This document shows positions 39,082 to 48,386 of a stretch of DNA of 49,267 nt, piece after piece (position 1 is the first letter of the stretch; every line of letters begins with the position of its first letter). This stretch comes from Balneolaceae bacterium (GTDB lineage Bacteria > Bacteroidota > Rhodothermia > Balneolales > Balneolaceae): NCBI GenBank assembly GCA_007127745.1, contig SKYV01000178.1, forward strand, positions 1 through 49,267, written 5' to 3'. Under the pieces are notes generated by a model. It was not told the DNA's origin, did not search any database, and was given only the letters and a program-made list of their open reading frames with translations. The translations under genes and the position numbers were made by a program.

Positions 39082-40341
39082 ATGGTTCATCCAACAATTC
39101 AGGATTTTACGACGATTGGAATCAATCACTGGGATGCTCCTGTAGAGATCAGGGAAAAGTTTAGCCTTGATTCCGAAAAACAGGCATTGATGCTTGAAGG
39201 CGCCCGGCGCGAAGGAATTAACAGCCTGTTTATTGTTTCTACCTGCAACCGAACAGAAGTATTTTCTCAGGGAACCACCACAAGCGAACTCATCCGGCTG
39301 CTAACAACCTACAGCCACGGCAACCTCGACGAATTTCATAAATTTGGATTTGAACTGGAAGGAAAGCGGGCCATTCAACACCTTTTTAATGTAGCTACCG
39401 GGCTCGATTCGCAGATTCTCGGAGATCTTCAGATTGTAAAACAGGTGAAAGAAGGATATGAATATGCGGCTTCCGAAAATATGATTTCCGGAGAAACGCA
39501 CCGATTAATCCAGCATGTTTTCAGGGCTCATAAACGCTCGCGACATGAAACCTCCCTCGGCCACGGAGCCGCCACCGTTGCCTATGCTGCAGTAAAATTT
39601 GCCACCCGTACCTTCGAAAATCTGATCAACAAAAATATTTTGCTGGTGGGCACTGGCAAAATTGGAAAAGTTACCTGTAAAAACCTGGTAAACCTGGGCG
39701 CCAGCAAGCTCACACTAATTAACCGTACCCGGGACCGGGCAGAATTTGTGGCCGGAAAATACAATCTTGAAGTGGCTGATATAGATGAGCTGCCAGAACA
39801 AATAGCCCAATCCGATCTGGTGATTGTTGCCACAGGCGCATCTGAACCGGTAATTCGTCCCGAGCACATGTTGCCGTCTATCGAAAATCCCAGATTCAAA
39901 ATCATGCTCGATCTTTCCGTGCCCCGAAATATCGACCCAAAAGTAGCCTCACTCGATTTTGTTGACGTGGCTAACATGGATATGTTGAGTGATGTAACAG
40001 ATGAAGCCTACAAAAATAGAGAGCAAGAAGTGCCTCTGGTTAAACAAATCATAGAAGACGAATTTTCAAACTATAAGCTCTGGTTAAATAAACAGAAAGT
40101 AGTTCCCACCATCAAGGCACTCACCAAGAAGTTTGAGAGTATTCGCGAAGAAGAGCTCAATTTTTTCAAAAACAAAATTGAGACCGACGATTTTGACAAA
40201 ATTGAGAATATGACCCGCCGGATTGTAAACAAACTGGCCGCCTACAGCATCGAACATCTTCGGGAAAATCACCACTCGCAAGAAGTTGCTGAAATGGTAA
40301 AACAGATGTTCAAGCTCGAACAGCAAAATGGCCATGACTAA
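39082..40341 (+). CDS. hemA: Glutamyl-tRNA reductase
   Basis: STCNRTEVF, GLDSQILGDLQIVKQVKEGYEYA, GTGKIGKVTCKNLVNLGASKLTLINRT. Confidence 0.95.
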   Translation: MVHPTIQDFTTIGINHWDAPVEIREKFSLDSEKQALMLEGARREGINSLFIVSTCNRTEVFSQGTTTSELIRLLTTYSHGNLDEFHKFGFELEGKRAIQHLFNVATGLDSQILGDLQIVKQVKEGYEYAASENMISGETHRLIQHVFRAHKRSRHETSLGHGAATVAYAAVKFATRTFENLINKNILLVGTGKIGKVTCKNLVNLGASKLTLINRTRDRAEFVAGKYNLEVADIDELPEQIAQSDLVIVATGASEPVIRPEHMLPSIENPRFKIMLDLSVPRNIDPKVASLDFVDVANMDMLSDVTDEAYKNREQEVPLVKQIIEDEFSNYKLWLNKQKVVPTIKALTKKFESIREEELNFFKNKIETDDFDKIENMTRRIVNKLAAYSIEHLRENHHSQEVAEMVKQMFKLEQQNGHD

Positions 40342-41251
40342 AACTGTACGAATTGGCACCCGTGACAGTGAACTTGCTGTCTGGCAGGCCGAAACAGTCT
40401 CTTATCAGTTAAAAAAGGCTGGCCATCAAACCGAACTGATCCATGTGAAATCTCGCGGAGATCTCGACCTCACCACCCCTCTGACGGAAATGGGTGGAAA
40501 AGGAGTGTTTACCAAAGCTCTCGACGATGCACTTCTGGAAAACCGGATCGACCTGGCTGTTCATTCATACAAAGACCTCCCCACCGAAAATCCGCTGCCA
40601 CTCACTGTATCTGCAGTGCTTGAGCGGGAAGATCCCCGGGATGCCCTGGTGGCGCCTGATGGCGATACTTTTTTGGAAGATGAAAAACTTCAGGCCATCA
40701 TTGCCACAAGCAGCAACCGGCGCAAGGCACAGTGGCTCCATAAATATCCGCGCCATGCCATCACCAATATCCGCGGAAATGTGAATACACGGCTGCGGAA
40801 AGTTCAGGAAAATGCCTGGCACGGTGCCATTTTTGCCGCAGCAGGCCTGAAGCGGATCAACCTTGAGCATCACATCACCCAATTTCTCGACTGGATGATC
40901 CCCGCTCCGGCCCAGGGCGCGATGGCTGTTATGATCCGTGAAGATGATTCCGAAATGTTTGAGATCACCAAAAGCCTGAACCACTATGAAACCGAACTGT
41001 GCACGGCCATTGAACGGGAACTGCTGAATGAAATGGAGGCCGGTTGCAGTGCTCCGGTTGGTGCCTACGCCTGGATTGAAGAAAACCATCTGACCCTGCA
41101 GGCTGTTGCTCTTAAAACCGATGGAACTCTCCAGTACGATATTGAATTAACATCAGCAGTTGATAATGCTAAAGGGCTGGGACGCAAAGCTGCCCGGAAA
41201 CTCCTTGCTCAGGGAGCCGACAAACTGGTAGAAGAGATGAAAGGCAGATAA
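40328..41251 (+). CDS. hemC: Hydroxymethylbilane synthase
   Basis: IGTRDSELAVWQAE, LAVHSYKDLPTE, IRGNVNTRLRK, APAQGAMAV, EMEAGCSAPVGAYA. Confidence 0.96.
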   Translation: MAMTKTVRIGTRDSELAVWQAETVSYQLKKAGHQTELIHVKSRGDLDLTTPLTEMGGKGVFTKALDDALLENRIDLAVHSYKDLPTENPLPLTVSAVLEREDPRDALVAPDGDTFLEDEKLQAIIATSSNRRKAQWLHKYPRHAITNIRGNVNTRLRKVQENAWHGAIFAAAGLKRINLEHHITQFLDWMIPAPAQGAMAVMIREDDSEMFEITKSLNHYETELCTAIERELLNEMEAGCSAPVGAYAWIEENHLTLQAVALKTDGTLQYDIELTSAVDNAKGLGRKAARKLLAQGADKLVEEMKGR

Positions 41252-41470
41252 CAACCAGGTTTGTCTGAATAGTCACTTAAGGTAATTTTAATTTGTCGAT
41301 GTAGAGTTGACAATTGACAGTAGCCAAAATTCTCAACTGTCAACTGCTTTCCGCGCATCAAGAATTTTTTAGAGGGAGTTTATTTTAGTAGATTACTAAT
41401 AAATGAAAACCTTATTTATATTCATTTTCATTATTGCCATAAAATATGCCGTTAGGCATAGCCGATTTCA

Positions 41471-41680
41471 TAACCCCGGATTTCAATCCGGGGTTAAAAT
41501 GAGCTACCTCTATTTTAGTGCCGTAGGCACGATCCATCTCAGAGGATGGATTTGTGGTGATGTGGGTTTTATGCGGATTGTGCAGATGGCACGATCCAAC
41601 AACCAGATCGTTCGTACCTACGGCACTTGTCACAATCAATGTCCATCTTGATCCCCGGATTGAAATCCGGGGCTATAACA
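41471..41680. repeat. Composite intergenic element of nested inverted repeats between hemC and hemD
   Basis: TAACCCCGGATT..AATCCGGGGTTA (41471-41495), GTGCCGTAGGCAC (41519-41531) pairing with GTACCTACGGCAC (41614-41626), hairpin ATCCATC-tcagag-GATGGAT, CCCCGGATTgaaATCCGGGG (41653-41672). Confidence 0.8.
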
Positions 41681-41904
41681 TTGGTCATCCGCAAGCGGAT
41701 TTTTTTAAATCAATCCAATAATTCATTCAAATTTTATTACTAATTAATCTGAAGTAAACAGTCTTCTTTGACCTCCTAAACCATAAATATCTTTGAATGA
41801 CTAAACTAAATTATACTGAAAAATCTTGAGGCATCGGGATCAACTTTTCCAAACGGGCTTAGTTCTCGGAGAAAAGACATAGACACTTTACTAAATTATT
41901 TTAG

Positions 41905-42639
41905 ATGACTAAACCAATCAATATACTTGTAACACGAGAACTGTCTGACGAACAAATTCAACTGGCTGAAGAGCTTGGACTGAATGTTGTGATTGAACCG
42001 GCTATCCGTATTGAATTTCGTTCCGACTGGTTTACCGTTAATACCATCCTGCGAAACACTCAAAATCCGGTTTTTGCATTCACCAGCCAGAACGGAGTGG
42101 AAGCATTTGACCAGTACAGGCAATCAGGTGCCGAGACCCCCGAAAATGTTCCCGTTTATGCAGTCGGTGAAAAAACGGCAGAAGCTCTGGAAAAGATCGG
42201 GCTGAAAGCCGAATCCCCGAACCAACAGGATGGCGCTGGTCTGGCTCAAAAGATAGTGGAAGATTTTTCGAAAGACCCTGAAATGAAAAGTGCAAAAGTG
42301 CTCCATTTTTGCGGTGATAAGCGCCGGGATGAGTTCCGTCAGTTTCTGCAGGATGCCGACATTCACGTTCGGGACGTGGTAGTGTACAAAACCATTCTGA
42401 ACAACATGAATATTCCGCAAACCCCGGTTGACGGCCTCCTGTTCTACAGCCCGAGTGCCGTGCAGGCATTCCGAAGCAGCGGCGGATTTCTGAACAAACA
42501 ACTTCCCGAACTCTTTGCTATTGGCAGTACCACCGCAGAAGAACTCAGCATCGAAACCGGGAAACACGTTCACATTTCACCGGAACCGAATACGGAAACC
42601 CTGTTAGAGTTTGTTGCTCAGGTGTTAAATGAAACTTAA
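41905..42639 (+). CDS. hemD: Uroporphyrinogen-III synthase
   Basis: ILVTRELSDEQIQLAEELGLNVVIEPAIRIEF; FTSQNGVEAF; LLFYSPSAVQAF; in haem cluster. Confidence 0.9.
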   Translation: MTKPINILVTRELSDEQIQLAEELGLNVVIEPAIRIEFRSDWFTVNTILRNTQNPVFAFTSQNGVEAFDQYRQSGAETPENVPVYAVGEKTAEALEKIGLKAESPNQQDGAGLAQKIVEDFSKDPEMKSAKVLHFCGDKRRDEFRQFLQDADIHVRDVVVYKTILNNMNIPQTPVDGLLFYSPSAVQAFRSSGGFLNKQLPELFAIGSTTAEELSIETGKHVHISPEPNTETLLEFVAQVLNET

Positions 42640-42643
42640 TATG

Positions 42644-42720
42644 TCCCCCTTCGAAGGGGGAAAGTGAGCGGAGCGAACTGGGGGATGAATAAAAATTTTT
42701 ATTACAACACGAATCTTAAA
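42644..42720 (+). repeat. 77-bp direct repeat, copy 1 (includes DUF559 start codon region)
   Basis: TCCCCCTTCGAAGGGGGAAAGTGAGCGGAGCGAACTGGGGGATGAATAAAAATTTTTATTACAACACGAATCTTAAA. Confidence 0.92.
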
Positions 42721-43053
42721 GAGTTAGCCCGGCTACTGCGAAAAAATTCAACCAGGGCTGAAATCAGATTATGGACTGAAGTTTTGAGAGGAAAATATAC
42801 AGGCTATACTTTTCTCAGGCAGCGGCCTATTCTACATTATATTGCTGATTTTATGTGTAAAGATCTTCAGCTAATCATTGAACTTGATGGATATTCCCAC
42901 AATTTTGAACAACAATGGAAAAAAGATTTAAAGCGCCAGAAAGAGCTTGAAGATAAAGGCTTTAAAATTCTGCGTTTTACCGATCACGAAGTGATGAAGG
43001 ATCTTGAAAATGTTGAACGTGAAATTATGTATTGGATAGAAAAATTAGGCTAA
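42685..43053 (+). CDS. DUF559 (Vsr-like fold) endonuclease-domain protein
   Basis: LARLLRKNSTRAEIRLWTEVLRGKYTGYTFLRQRPILHYIADFMCKDLQLIIELDGYSH... GFKILRFTDHEVMKDLENVEREI. Confidence 0.93.
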   Translation: MNKNFYYNTNLKELARLLRKNSTRAEIRLWTEVLRGKYTGYTFLRQRPILHYIADFMCKDLQLIIELDGYSHNFEQQWKKDLKRQKELEDKGFKILRFTDHEVMKDLENVEREIMYWIEKLG

Positions 43054-43158
43054 AAGTCTTTTAAATATACTTGTTACTGTTAGTCTGATGCTATAAGAAA
43101 ATATTGAACTTTATTGAAAACATTGCCAAACAGTCATCCCCCGGCACCTACGGCGCCT

Positions 43159-43235
43159 TCCCCCTTCGAAGGGGGAAAGTGAGCGGAGCGAACTGGGGGA
43201 TGAATAAAAATTTTTATTACAACAAGAATCTTAAA
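43159..43235 (+). repeat. 77-bp direct repeat, copy 2 (carries a truncated DUF559 5' end)
   Basis: Same 77 bp as 42644-42720 with one difference (ACAACAAG vs ACAACACG); its frame reads MNKNFYYNKNLKQ*. Confidence 0.92.
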
Positions 43236-43459
43236 CAATGAACCCGGCAGTTTCGAATAAATCTCTGCGTTTCACTGCGCCTTTTGCGGTTAAAAAAATA
43301 AAGGCCCTCATCTTATCTTTAGGGATTTCCACTCATTTTTTGAAGAGATAATCATATGATCACTGCCTAAAATTTCCGTGACTTTGTTGCAAATTTTAAT
43401 CATTCAGAAACAGGCATAAAAACCGTATCATCAGATCAAATAATTTTATCGAATTCAAA

Positions 43460-44503
43460 ATGTCCCAAAACTTCCCCAAACTAAAAAACGACCTCTTTCT
43501 CAGGGCACTAAAAGGAGAAAAAGTAGAACGCCCACCCGTTTGGATGATGCGCCAGGCCGGCCGATATTTGCCTCAGTATATGGAGCTGCGAAAAAAATAT
43601 TCATTCTTTGAACGGGTTGAAACACCCGAACTGGCCTGTGAAATCACCATCCAGCCGATTGACGAACTTGAGCCGGATGCCGCCATCATTTTTTCCGACA
43701 TTTTAACGGTACCGCAGGCACTGAACATTGACGTAGAGCTTGTTCCCGGAAAAGGGCCGGTGATGGGAAACCCGATCCAAAATGAAGATGATGCGTTTGC
43801 CGTTATCGCCGAAGATGTAGCCGAAAAGCTGGATCACGTGATGAAAGCCATCACTCTTACGCGAATGGAACTGAATGGGCGGGTTCCGCTAATCGGGTTT
43901 GCCGGTGCACCGTGGACACTCTTTTGCTATATGGTTCAGGGAGAAGGCTCCAGAAATTTTGACAAGGCCAAAGCCTTTCTCTACCAGCACCCGGATGCAT
44001 CGCGTCATGTGATGAAAGAACTAACCAAAGCCACTATCGATTACCTTCAAGCGCAGATCCGTGCCGGTGCACAGACTGTGCAGATCTTCGATTCATGGGC
44101 AGGAATTTTAAGTCCGGATGATTTTAATGAATGGGCACTTCCTTATTTGATGGAAATTACCGGCGCCATAAAAGAGGTTCCGGTCATCCTCTTTGCCAAA
44201 GGCGCCTGGTATGCTTTGGAGCGACTCAGTTTTAAAAGTGGTGCATCGGCCCTGGGCATCGACTGGGTGATTTCCCCCGAATTTGCACGGGAAAAAACCC
44301 GCAACTCCATTACCCTGCAGGGAAATTTTGACCCCACGCAACTGTTGGCACCCATTCCGGAGATTGAAAAAAAGGCCAAACGAATGATTCAGCGGTTTGG
44401 AACACAGCGGTACATCGCCAACCTGGGACACGGAATTTTGCCCAATATACCCGTTGACCACGCCAGAGCTTTTGTGGATACAGTGAAAAATTATGGAAAG
44501 TGA
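43460..44503 (+). CDS. hemE: Uroporphyrinogen decarboxylase
   Basis: PPVWMMRQAGRYLPQYMELR, IIFSDILTVPQAL, GFAGAPWTLFCYMVQGEGS, GNFDP, NLGHGILPNIPVDHARAFVD. Confidence 0.96.
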   Translation: MSQNFPKLKNDLFLRALKGEKVERPPVWMMRQAGRYLPQYMELRKKYSFFERVETPELACEITIQPIDELEPDAAIIFSDILTVPQALNIDVELVPGKGPVMGNPIQNEDDAFAVIAEDVAEKLDHVMKAITLTRMELNGRVPLIGFAGAPWTLFCYMVQGEGSRNFDKAKAFLYQHPDASRHVMKELTKATIDYLQAQIRAGAQTVQIFDSWAGILSPDDFNEWALPYLMEITGAIKEVPVILFAKGAWYALERLSFKSGASALGIDWVISPEFAREKTRNSITLQGNFDPTQLLAPIPEIEKKAKRMIQRFGTQRYIANLGHGILPNIPVDHARAFVDTVKNYGK

Positions 44504-44801
44504 AAAGGCAGAAGGCAAAAGTGAAAAGGATACACTAATATCGCAAATTTGAACATAAGATATGGCGCAAACATCCTGTTTGTGCCCTGTTTGTGCTTCT
44601 CCAATGATGGATACGCGTTGTATGAATGGCATAAACGGAATACTTCGACAGGCTCAGTACAGGCTGTTTGCGCCATTTAGTTAGCCCGTTTGACAGTAGC
44701 ACAAACGAGACGTTTGCGCTATACCTTTTGAAGTAAAAACAGCCTTTTGTCGCGTGCTTTCCGCGATCCTGATCCATCGGGGCCTTTTGCCTTCTGCCTT
44801 T
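44504..44801. repeat. About 300-bp intergenic block bounded by 17-bp inverted repeats, containing a TIR-flanked unit and REP-like palindromes
   Basis: AAAGGCAGAAGGCAAAA (44504-44520) and its reverse complement TTTTGCCTTCTGCCTTT (44785-44801); inner unit 44563-44675 with TGGCGCAAACA/TGTTTGCGCCA; palindrome 44697-44721 TAGCACAAACG-AGA-CGTTTGCGCTA. Confidence 0.8.
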
Positions 44802-44814
44802 AAAAAAATAGCCA

Positions 44815-45732
44815 ATGCCTGAAATCAAACAACAGTTCACAGAATTCATTGAAAATCTTCAGGATGAAATATGTACGGCCCTGGAAGAGATCGACGGGAA
44901 AGAAAAATTCCGGGAAGATCTCTGGGAAAGAGACGGTGGCGGAGGCGGGCGAACCCGGGTAATCGAAAAAGGGGATGTGTTTGAAAAGGGCGGTGTGAAT
45001 ATATCTACCGTTCACGGAGAGCTGCCTGATCCCATCAAAAAACACTTCAGCGTAGAAGAAGGCTGGTTTTGGGCCGGGGGAATCTCGCTGGTCATTCACC
45101 CCGAAAGCCCGATGGTGCCCACCGTACATGCCAATTTCCGCTATTTTGAACTATACGATGACGAAAAGATGGAACATCGTGTGGATGGATGGTTTGGCGG
45201 AGGAGCTGATTTGACCCCCTATTATCTGTGGATGGAAGATGCGAAGCACTTTCACTACGTTTTAAAAAATGCTTGCGACAAGCACGGAAACGATCTTTAT
45301 TCACGGTTTAAAAAACAGTGTGATGACTACTTCTTCAACACGCACCGGGGTGAAGCCCGGGGCATCGGTGGGCTCTTTTTTGATTATCTGCGGGAGGATG
45401 ACAATCGCTCACTGGCTGACTGGCACGCATTTACCGAAGATACCGGTTCAGCTTTTCTGGATGCATATCTGCCCATTGTGAAGAGAAGGGCAGATGAACC
45501 TTACACTGCCGATCAAAAATATTGGCAGGAGATCCGCCGGGGCCGTTATGTGGAATTTAACCTGATCCACGACCGCGGCACCCTCTTCGGCCTAAAAACC
45601 AAAGGCCGCATCGAATCCATTTTTATGAGCCTGCCGCCTAGTGTTCGCTGGGATTATGATTTTCAGCCAAAGGCAGGCTCCCGGGAAGAAAAACTACTTG
45701 ATGTGTTAAAAAATCCAAGAGTGTGGGCTTGA
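44815..45732 (+). CDS. hemF: Coproporphyrinogen III oxidase (oxygen-dependent)
   Basis: FREDLWERDGGGGGRTRVIEKGDVFEKGGVN, WFGGGADLTPYYLWMEDAKHFH, RGEARGIGGLFFDYL, RRGRYVEFNLIHDRGTLFGLKTKGRIESIFMSLPPSVRW. Confidence 0.96.
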   Translation: MPEIKQQFTEFIENLQDEICTALEEIDGKEKFREDLWERDGGGGGRTRVIEKGDVFEKGGVNISTVHGELPDPIKKHFSVEEGWFWAGGISLVIHPESPMVPTVHANFRYFELYDDEKMEHRVDGWFGGGADLTPYYLWMEDAKHFHYVLKNACDKHGNDLYSRFKKQCDDYFFNTHRGEARGIGGLFFDYLREDDNRSLADWHAFTEDTGSAFLDAYLPIVKRRADEPYTADQKYWQEIRRGRYVEFNLIHDRGTLFGLKTKGRIESIFMSLPPSVRWDYDFQPKAGSREEKLLDVLKNPRVWA

Positions 45733-45851
45733 TCCACATTTACCGATAGCAACTCTTCTACTCTTTCTTTTAATTTTGAATGGCATTATTCCGCCTTCGG
45801 CTTCAATCGATTCAAATTACAGATTTTGTTTACTCAGATGTTTGATCAATT

Positions 45852-48386
45852 TTATTTTATCAATGTCAACTTTTTGCTCAATACTGTTGAACCGGCCTGA
45901 AGACGGTACACGTACACACCGCTTGAGAGATTTGAGCCATCAAATATGATTTGATGACTGCCGGCCTGAACCTGCCCTTCAACCAGGTTTGCCACCCTTC
46001 GACCGCTCATATCAAACACATCCAGGGTTACGTGGCTGCTCTCCGGTAACTGATAGGATATTATGGTGGTAGGGTTGAAGGGATTTGGATAATTTTGGCC
46101 TAATGTAACCGCACTTGGCAATTCCTGGCTACCCGGCGCCTCTGCCGTAACTGCAAACCTTGTTTCACCAGTGGATACAGCCTTTGTTGGAAAATTCAAA
46201 TAGCCGTTATTCTCAATTTGTTTGTTTACCCGGTTTAACATAAATGTATATTGAGCATTTTCAGCGATTAAAGTTTTCATACCTGTTTGCAGATCATGCA
46301 GGTATAGTTCGGTACCAGGTGTAAGATTTACGTCTGTAAAACTAAGGATAAACGAACCGGATTTAGTTGCTGAAAACTGAATCGGGATAGCTGACTTCTC
46401 ATCCGGAAGCGGAAAATGTCCAATATCGAGCAGTGTTTCATCTTTTTTTACTGAAGAAAGGGTTGCAGTATTTGAATCCAGAGATCTCAGCTTCAAGGCG
46501 TCATCGGCAACCTGGGTTGTGTTACCATTTTCAGAAAATTGCAGCCACACCGAATTGTACAGGCCTTCGCCCTCAACACCAAGGCGTATATATTTAAGCC
46601 CGATTTCCTGCGCTTTCCCCACAAAACCTTTTCCGGGGCCAGCAGCCTTACTTTCCTGGGTAAATTCAACAAACGGATTCGAAGCAGATTCTACATTTCG
46701 GACAATAAATCCCTGAAACGGGTCAATGATTCCTTCTGTAACATCCCCAATATTTCCATTCCAGGAAATCCAGTTCGATTGATTCTGATCATAAACCCAT
46801 AAGGTTCCTGTAATGTCATTCTTGTTTAGCCTGTCGAATGAAATCCTGTTTTTAAACGGATTCCCAAGAATATTATATCCATCATCACCTACTCCGGATA
46901 TGTTGGGAAGATTTACAGTAAGCGGAGCCTGGTTTTCCACTGCATCAAATGCTGCCGTTTTATTCCATGAACCGGTAACTCCATAATCATCATCTGTATA
47001 CACCATCATTAAAAATCCGCTGCCGGCCGGTATGGGTTCAGTCAAATTTTGAATTGCTTCCCAATCATTACCATTTTCATCCAGGGTGTATACATTTGGA
47101 AAACCTCCATCATGGCGTGCTCCGATAATTGCTTTCCCCTGGGTCCATAGACCGTTGCCGCCAAATCCTTCAAAAAACTCACGGTAGGTTTGTCCTGCTA
47201 CAGGTGATGAGAGCGTGCGCCAGCCGGAATCGGCTGTTAACGTTAAAGTGGCAATATACTGAACGGTTATTGTCGCAATATTTGATGCTAACCCACTTAC
47301 ATCGCTGATTCGGTACTGAACCGGTGTGGGATCACCCACAAAATCAGGATCTGGTGTAAAAGTAACGAATCCTTGCGTATCAGCATCCCATACTCCCTCG
47401 CCTGGTACAGTCAGGGTTTGATCGTTATTGGATGCAATGCTTCCATCAGGCAGTTCTCCGGTAAAAACAATCGTTGACGGATCTACGGGTATAGTTTGAA
47501 CTTCAATTGCCTGTCCATCCCTTGATCCATCAGTATCATTTTCTGATACATTGATAGTTACAGGGTTTCCAGCTTGGTTTCCAAATGATTCATCATCATT
47601 TGCCTCTGGTGGTGTTTGAGTGTAAACTTCAATTAACTCCGGCACGACACCCACTTCGGGCACTAAATTTGTTATGGTGTGGTTATCTGTTTCAAACCGC
47701 CCTCCTGACACATGCCGAAATATAATTTCATCAAACGAAAGCCCTTCGGATGCAATAAAATGAATATATGCGTACGGTTCACCTGAATTCTGGTCCTGCC
47801 CGGGCGGTGCCGGTTTACCATAATAATCACTGGTTTCAAAAGTTTCACCCTTAATTGTGGTTCTTGTAGTATTGTCATTTGGCAGAAATTCCACAATATC
47901 ACTTGTAACAAGTGTAAACAGTGAAACACCATTACGCCTGACTTCCACCTCATTTCCATTATCCCCGGCAGGCCATGCAAACCCAAAATATCTTGTGGAC
48001 TCATTTAGTTCCAGTGTTACAACACCGTCTCGCCCAATCGACATGTAATCCTCGGTTCCTGCACCATAATTGTCATCTACCTGTACTTGAGAATTTCCAG
48101 CTGTCTGATAATAGATCCCTATAACTGAAACGTATCCGTTTGGTAAAGGCGCCCAGCTTGTATTTAGCGGATTTAATCCGGAAAAGGTTTCCGTTACCGG
48201 GTTATATTGCCCACCCAGGTTATACTCCATGATTTCCGGCGGGCTTACATAAACATCAATATTATCAACATCTTGAGCTTTTACATTTGTGGTATAATGT
48301 ATAGTTACAACACCTATTAAAAAAAATGCTGATAGCACCTTTCTCAAAGTTTTGCAACTATTGCCCACATTGAACCTCTTAACCAT
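45852..48386 (-). CDS. Large exported protein with T9SS type A-like C-terminal sorting domain and Ig/cadherin-like region
   Basis: C-terminus QNYPNPFNPTTIISYQLPESSHVTLDVFDMSGRRVANLVEGQVQAGSHQIIFDGSNLSSGVYVYRLQAGSTVLSKKLTLIK; N-terminal hydrophobic segment; VNVSENDTDGSRDG... TFTPDPDFVGDPTPVQYRISD. Confidence 0.88.
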   Translation of the reverse strand: MVKRFNVGNSCKTLRKVLSAFFLIGVVTIHYTTNVKAQDVDNIDVYVSPPEIMEYNLGGQYNPVTETFSGLNPLNTSWAPLPNGYVSVIGIYYQTAGNSQVQVDDNYGAGTEDYMSIGRDGVVTLELNESTRYFGFAWPAGDNGNEVEVRRNGVSLFTLVTSDIVEFLPNDNTTRTTIKGETFETSDYYGKPAPPGQDQNSGEPYAYIHFIASEGLSFDEIIFRHVSGGRFETDNHTITNLVPEVGVVPELIEVYTQTPPEANDDESFGNQAGNPVTINVSENDTDGSRDGQAIEVQTIPVDPSTIVFTGELPDGSIASNNDQTLTVPGEGVWDADTQGFVTFTPDPDFVGDPTPVQYRISDVSGLASNIATITVQYIATLTLTADSGWRTLSSPVAGQTYREFFEGFGGNGLWTQGKAIIGARHDGGFPNVYTLDENGNDWEAIQNLTEPIPAGSGFLMMVYTDDDYGVTGSWNKTAAFDAVENQAPLTVNLPNISGVGDDGYNILGNPFKNRISFDRLNKNDITGTLWVYDQNQSNWISWNGNIGDVTEGIIDPFQGFIVRNVESASNPFVEFTQESKAAGPGKGFVGKAQEIGLKYIRLGVEGEGLYNSVWLQFSENGNTTQVADDALKLRSLDSNTATLSSVKKDETLLDIGHFPLPDEKSAIPIQFSATKSGSFILSFTDVNLTPGTELYLHDLQTGMKTLIAENAQYTFMLNRVNKQIENNGYLNFPTKAVSTGETRFAVTAEAPGSQELPSAVTLGQNYPNPFNPTTIISYQLPESSHVTLDVFDMSGRRVANLVEGQVQAGSHQIIFDGSNLSSGVYVYRLQAGSTVLSKKLTLIK

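Noticed and set aside
40565-41089. 174-aa minus-strand ORF
   Set aside because: Antisense to hemC; shadow ORF from codon bias.
41305-41345. Inverted repeat AGTTGACA...TGTCAACT after hemC
   Set aside because: 8-bp arms only, no T-tract directly after; could be a weak terminator or repeat fragment, insufficient evidence.
41403-41651. Overlapping ORFs on both strands between hemC and hemD
   Set aside because: Coincide with the nested inverted-repeat element; peptides are mirror translations of repeats.
44491-44849. Two minus-strand ORFs between hemE and hemF (contain TEPVEV / LSLSKYSV peptides)
   Set aside because: They are translations of the dispersed CTTCGACAGGCTCAGT-type repeat and palindromes, not genes.
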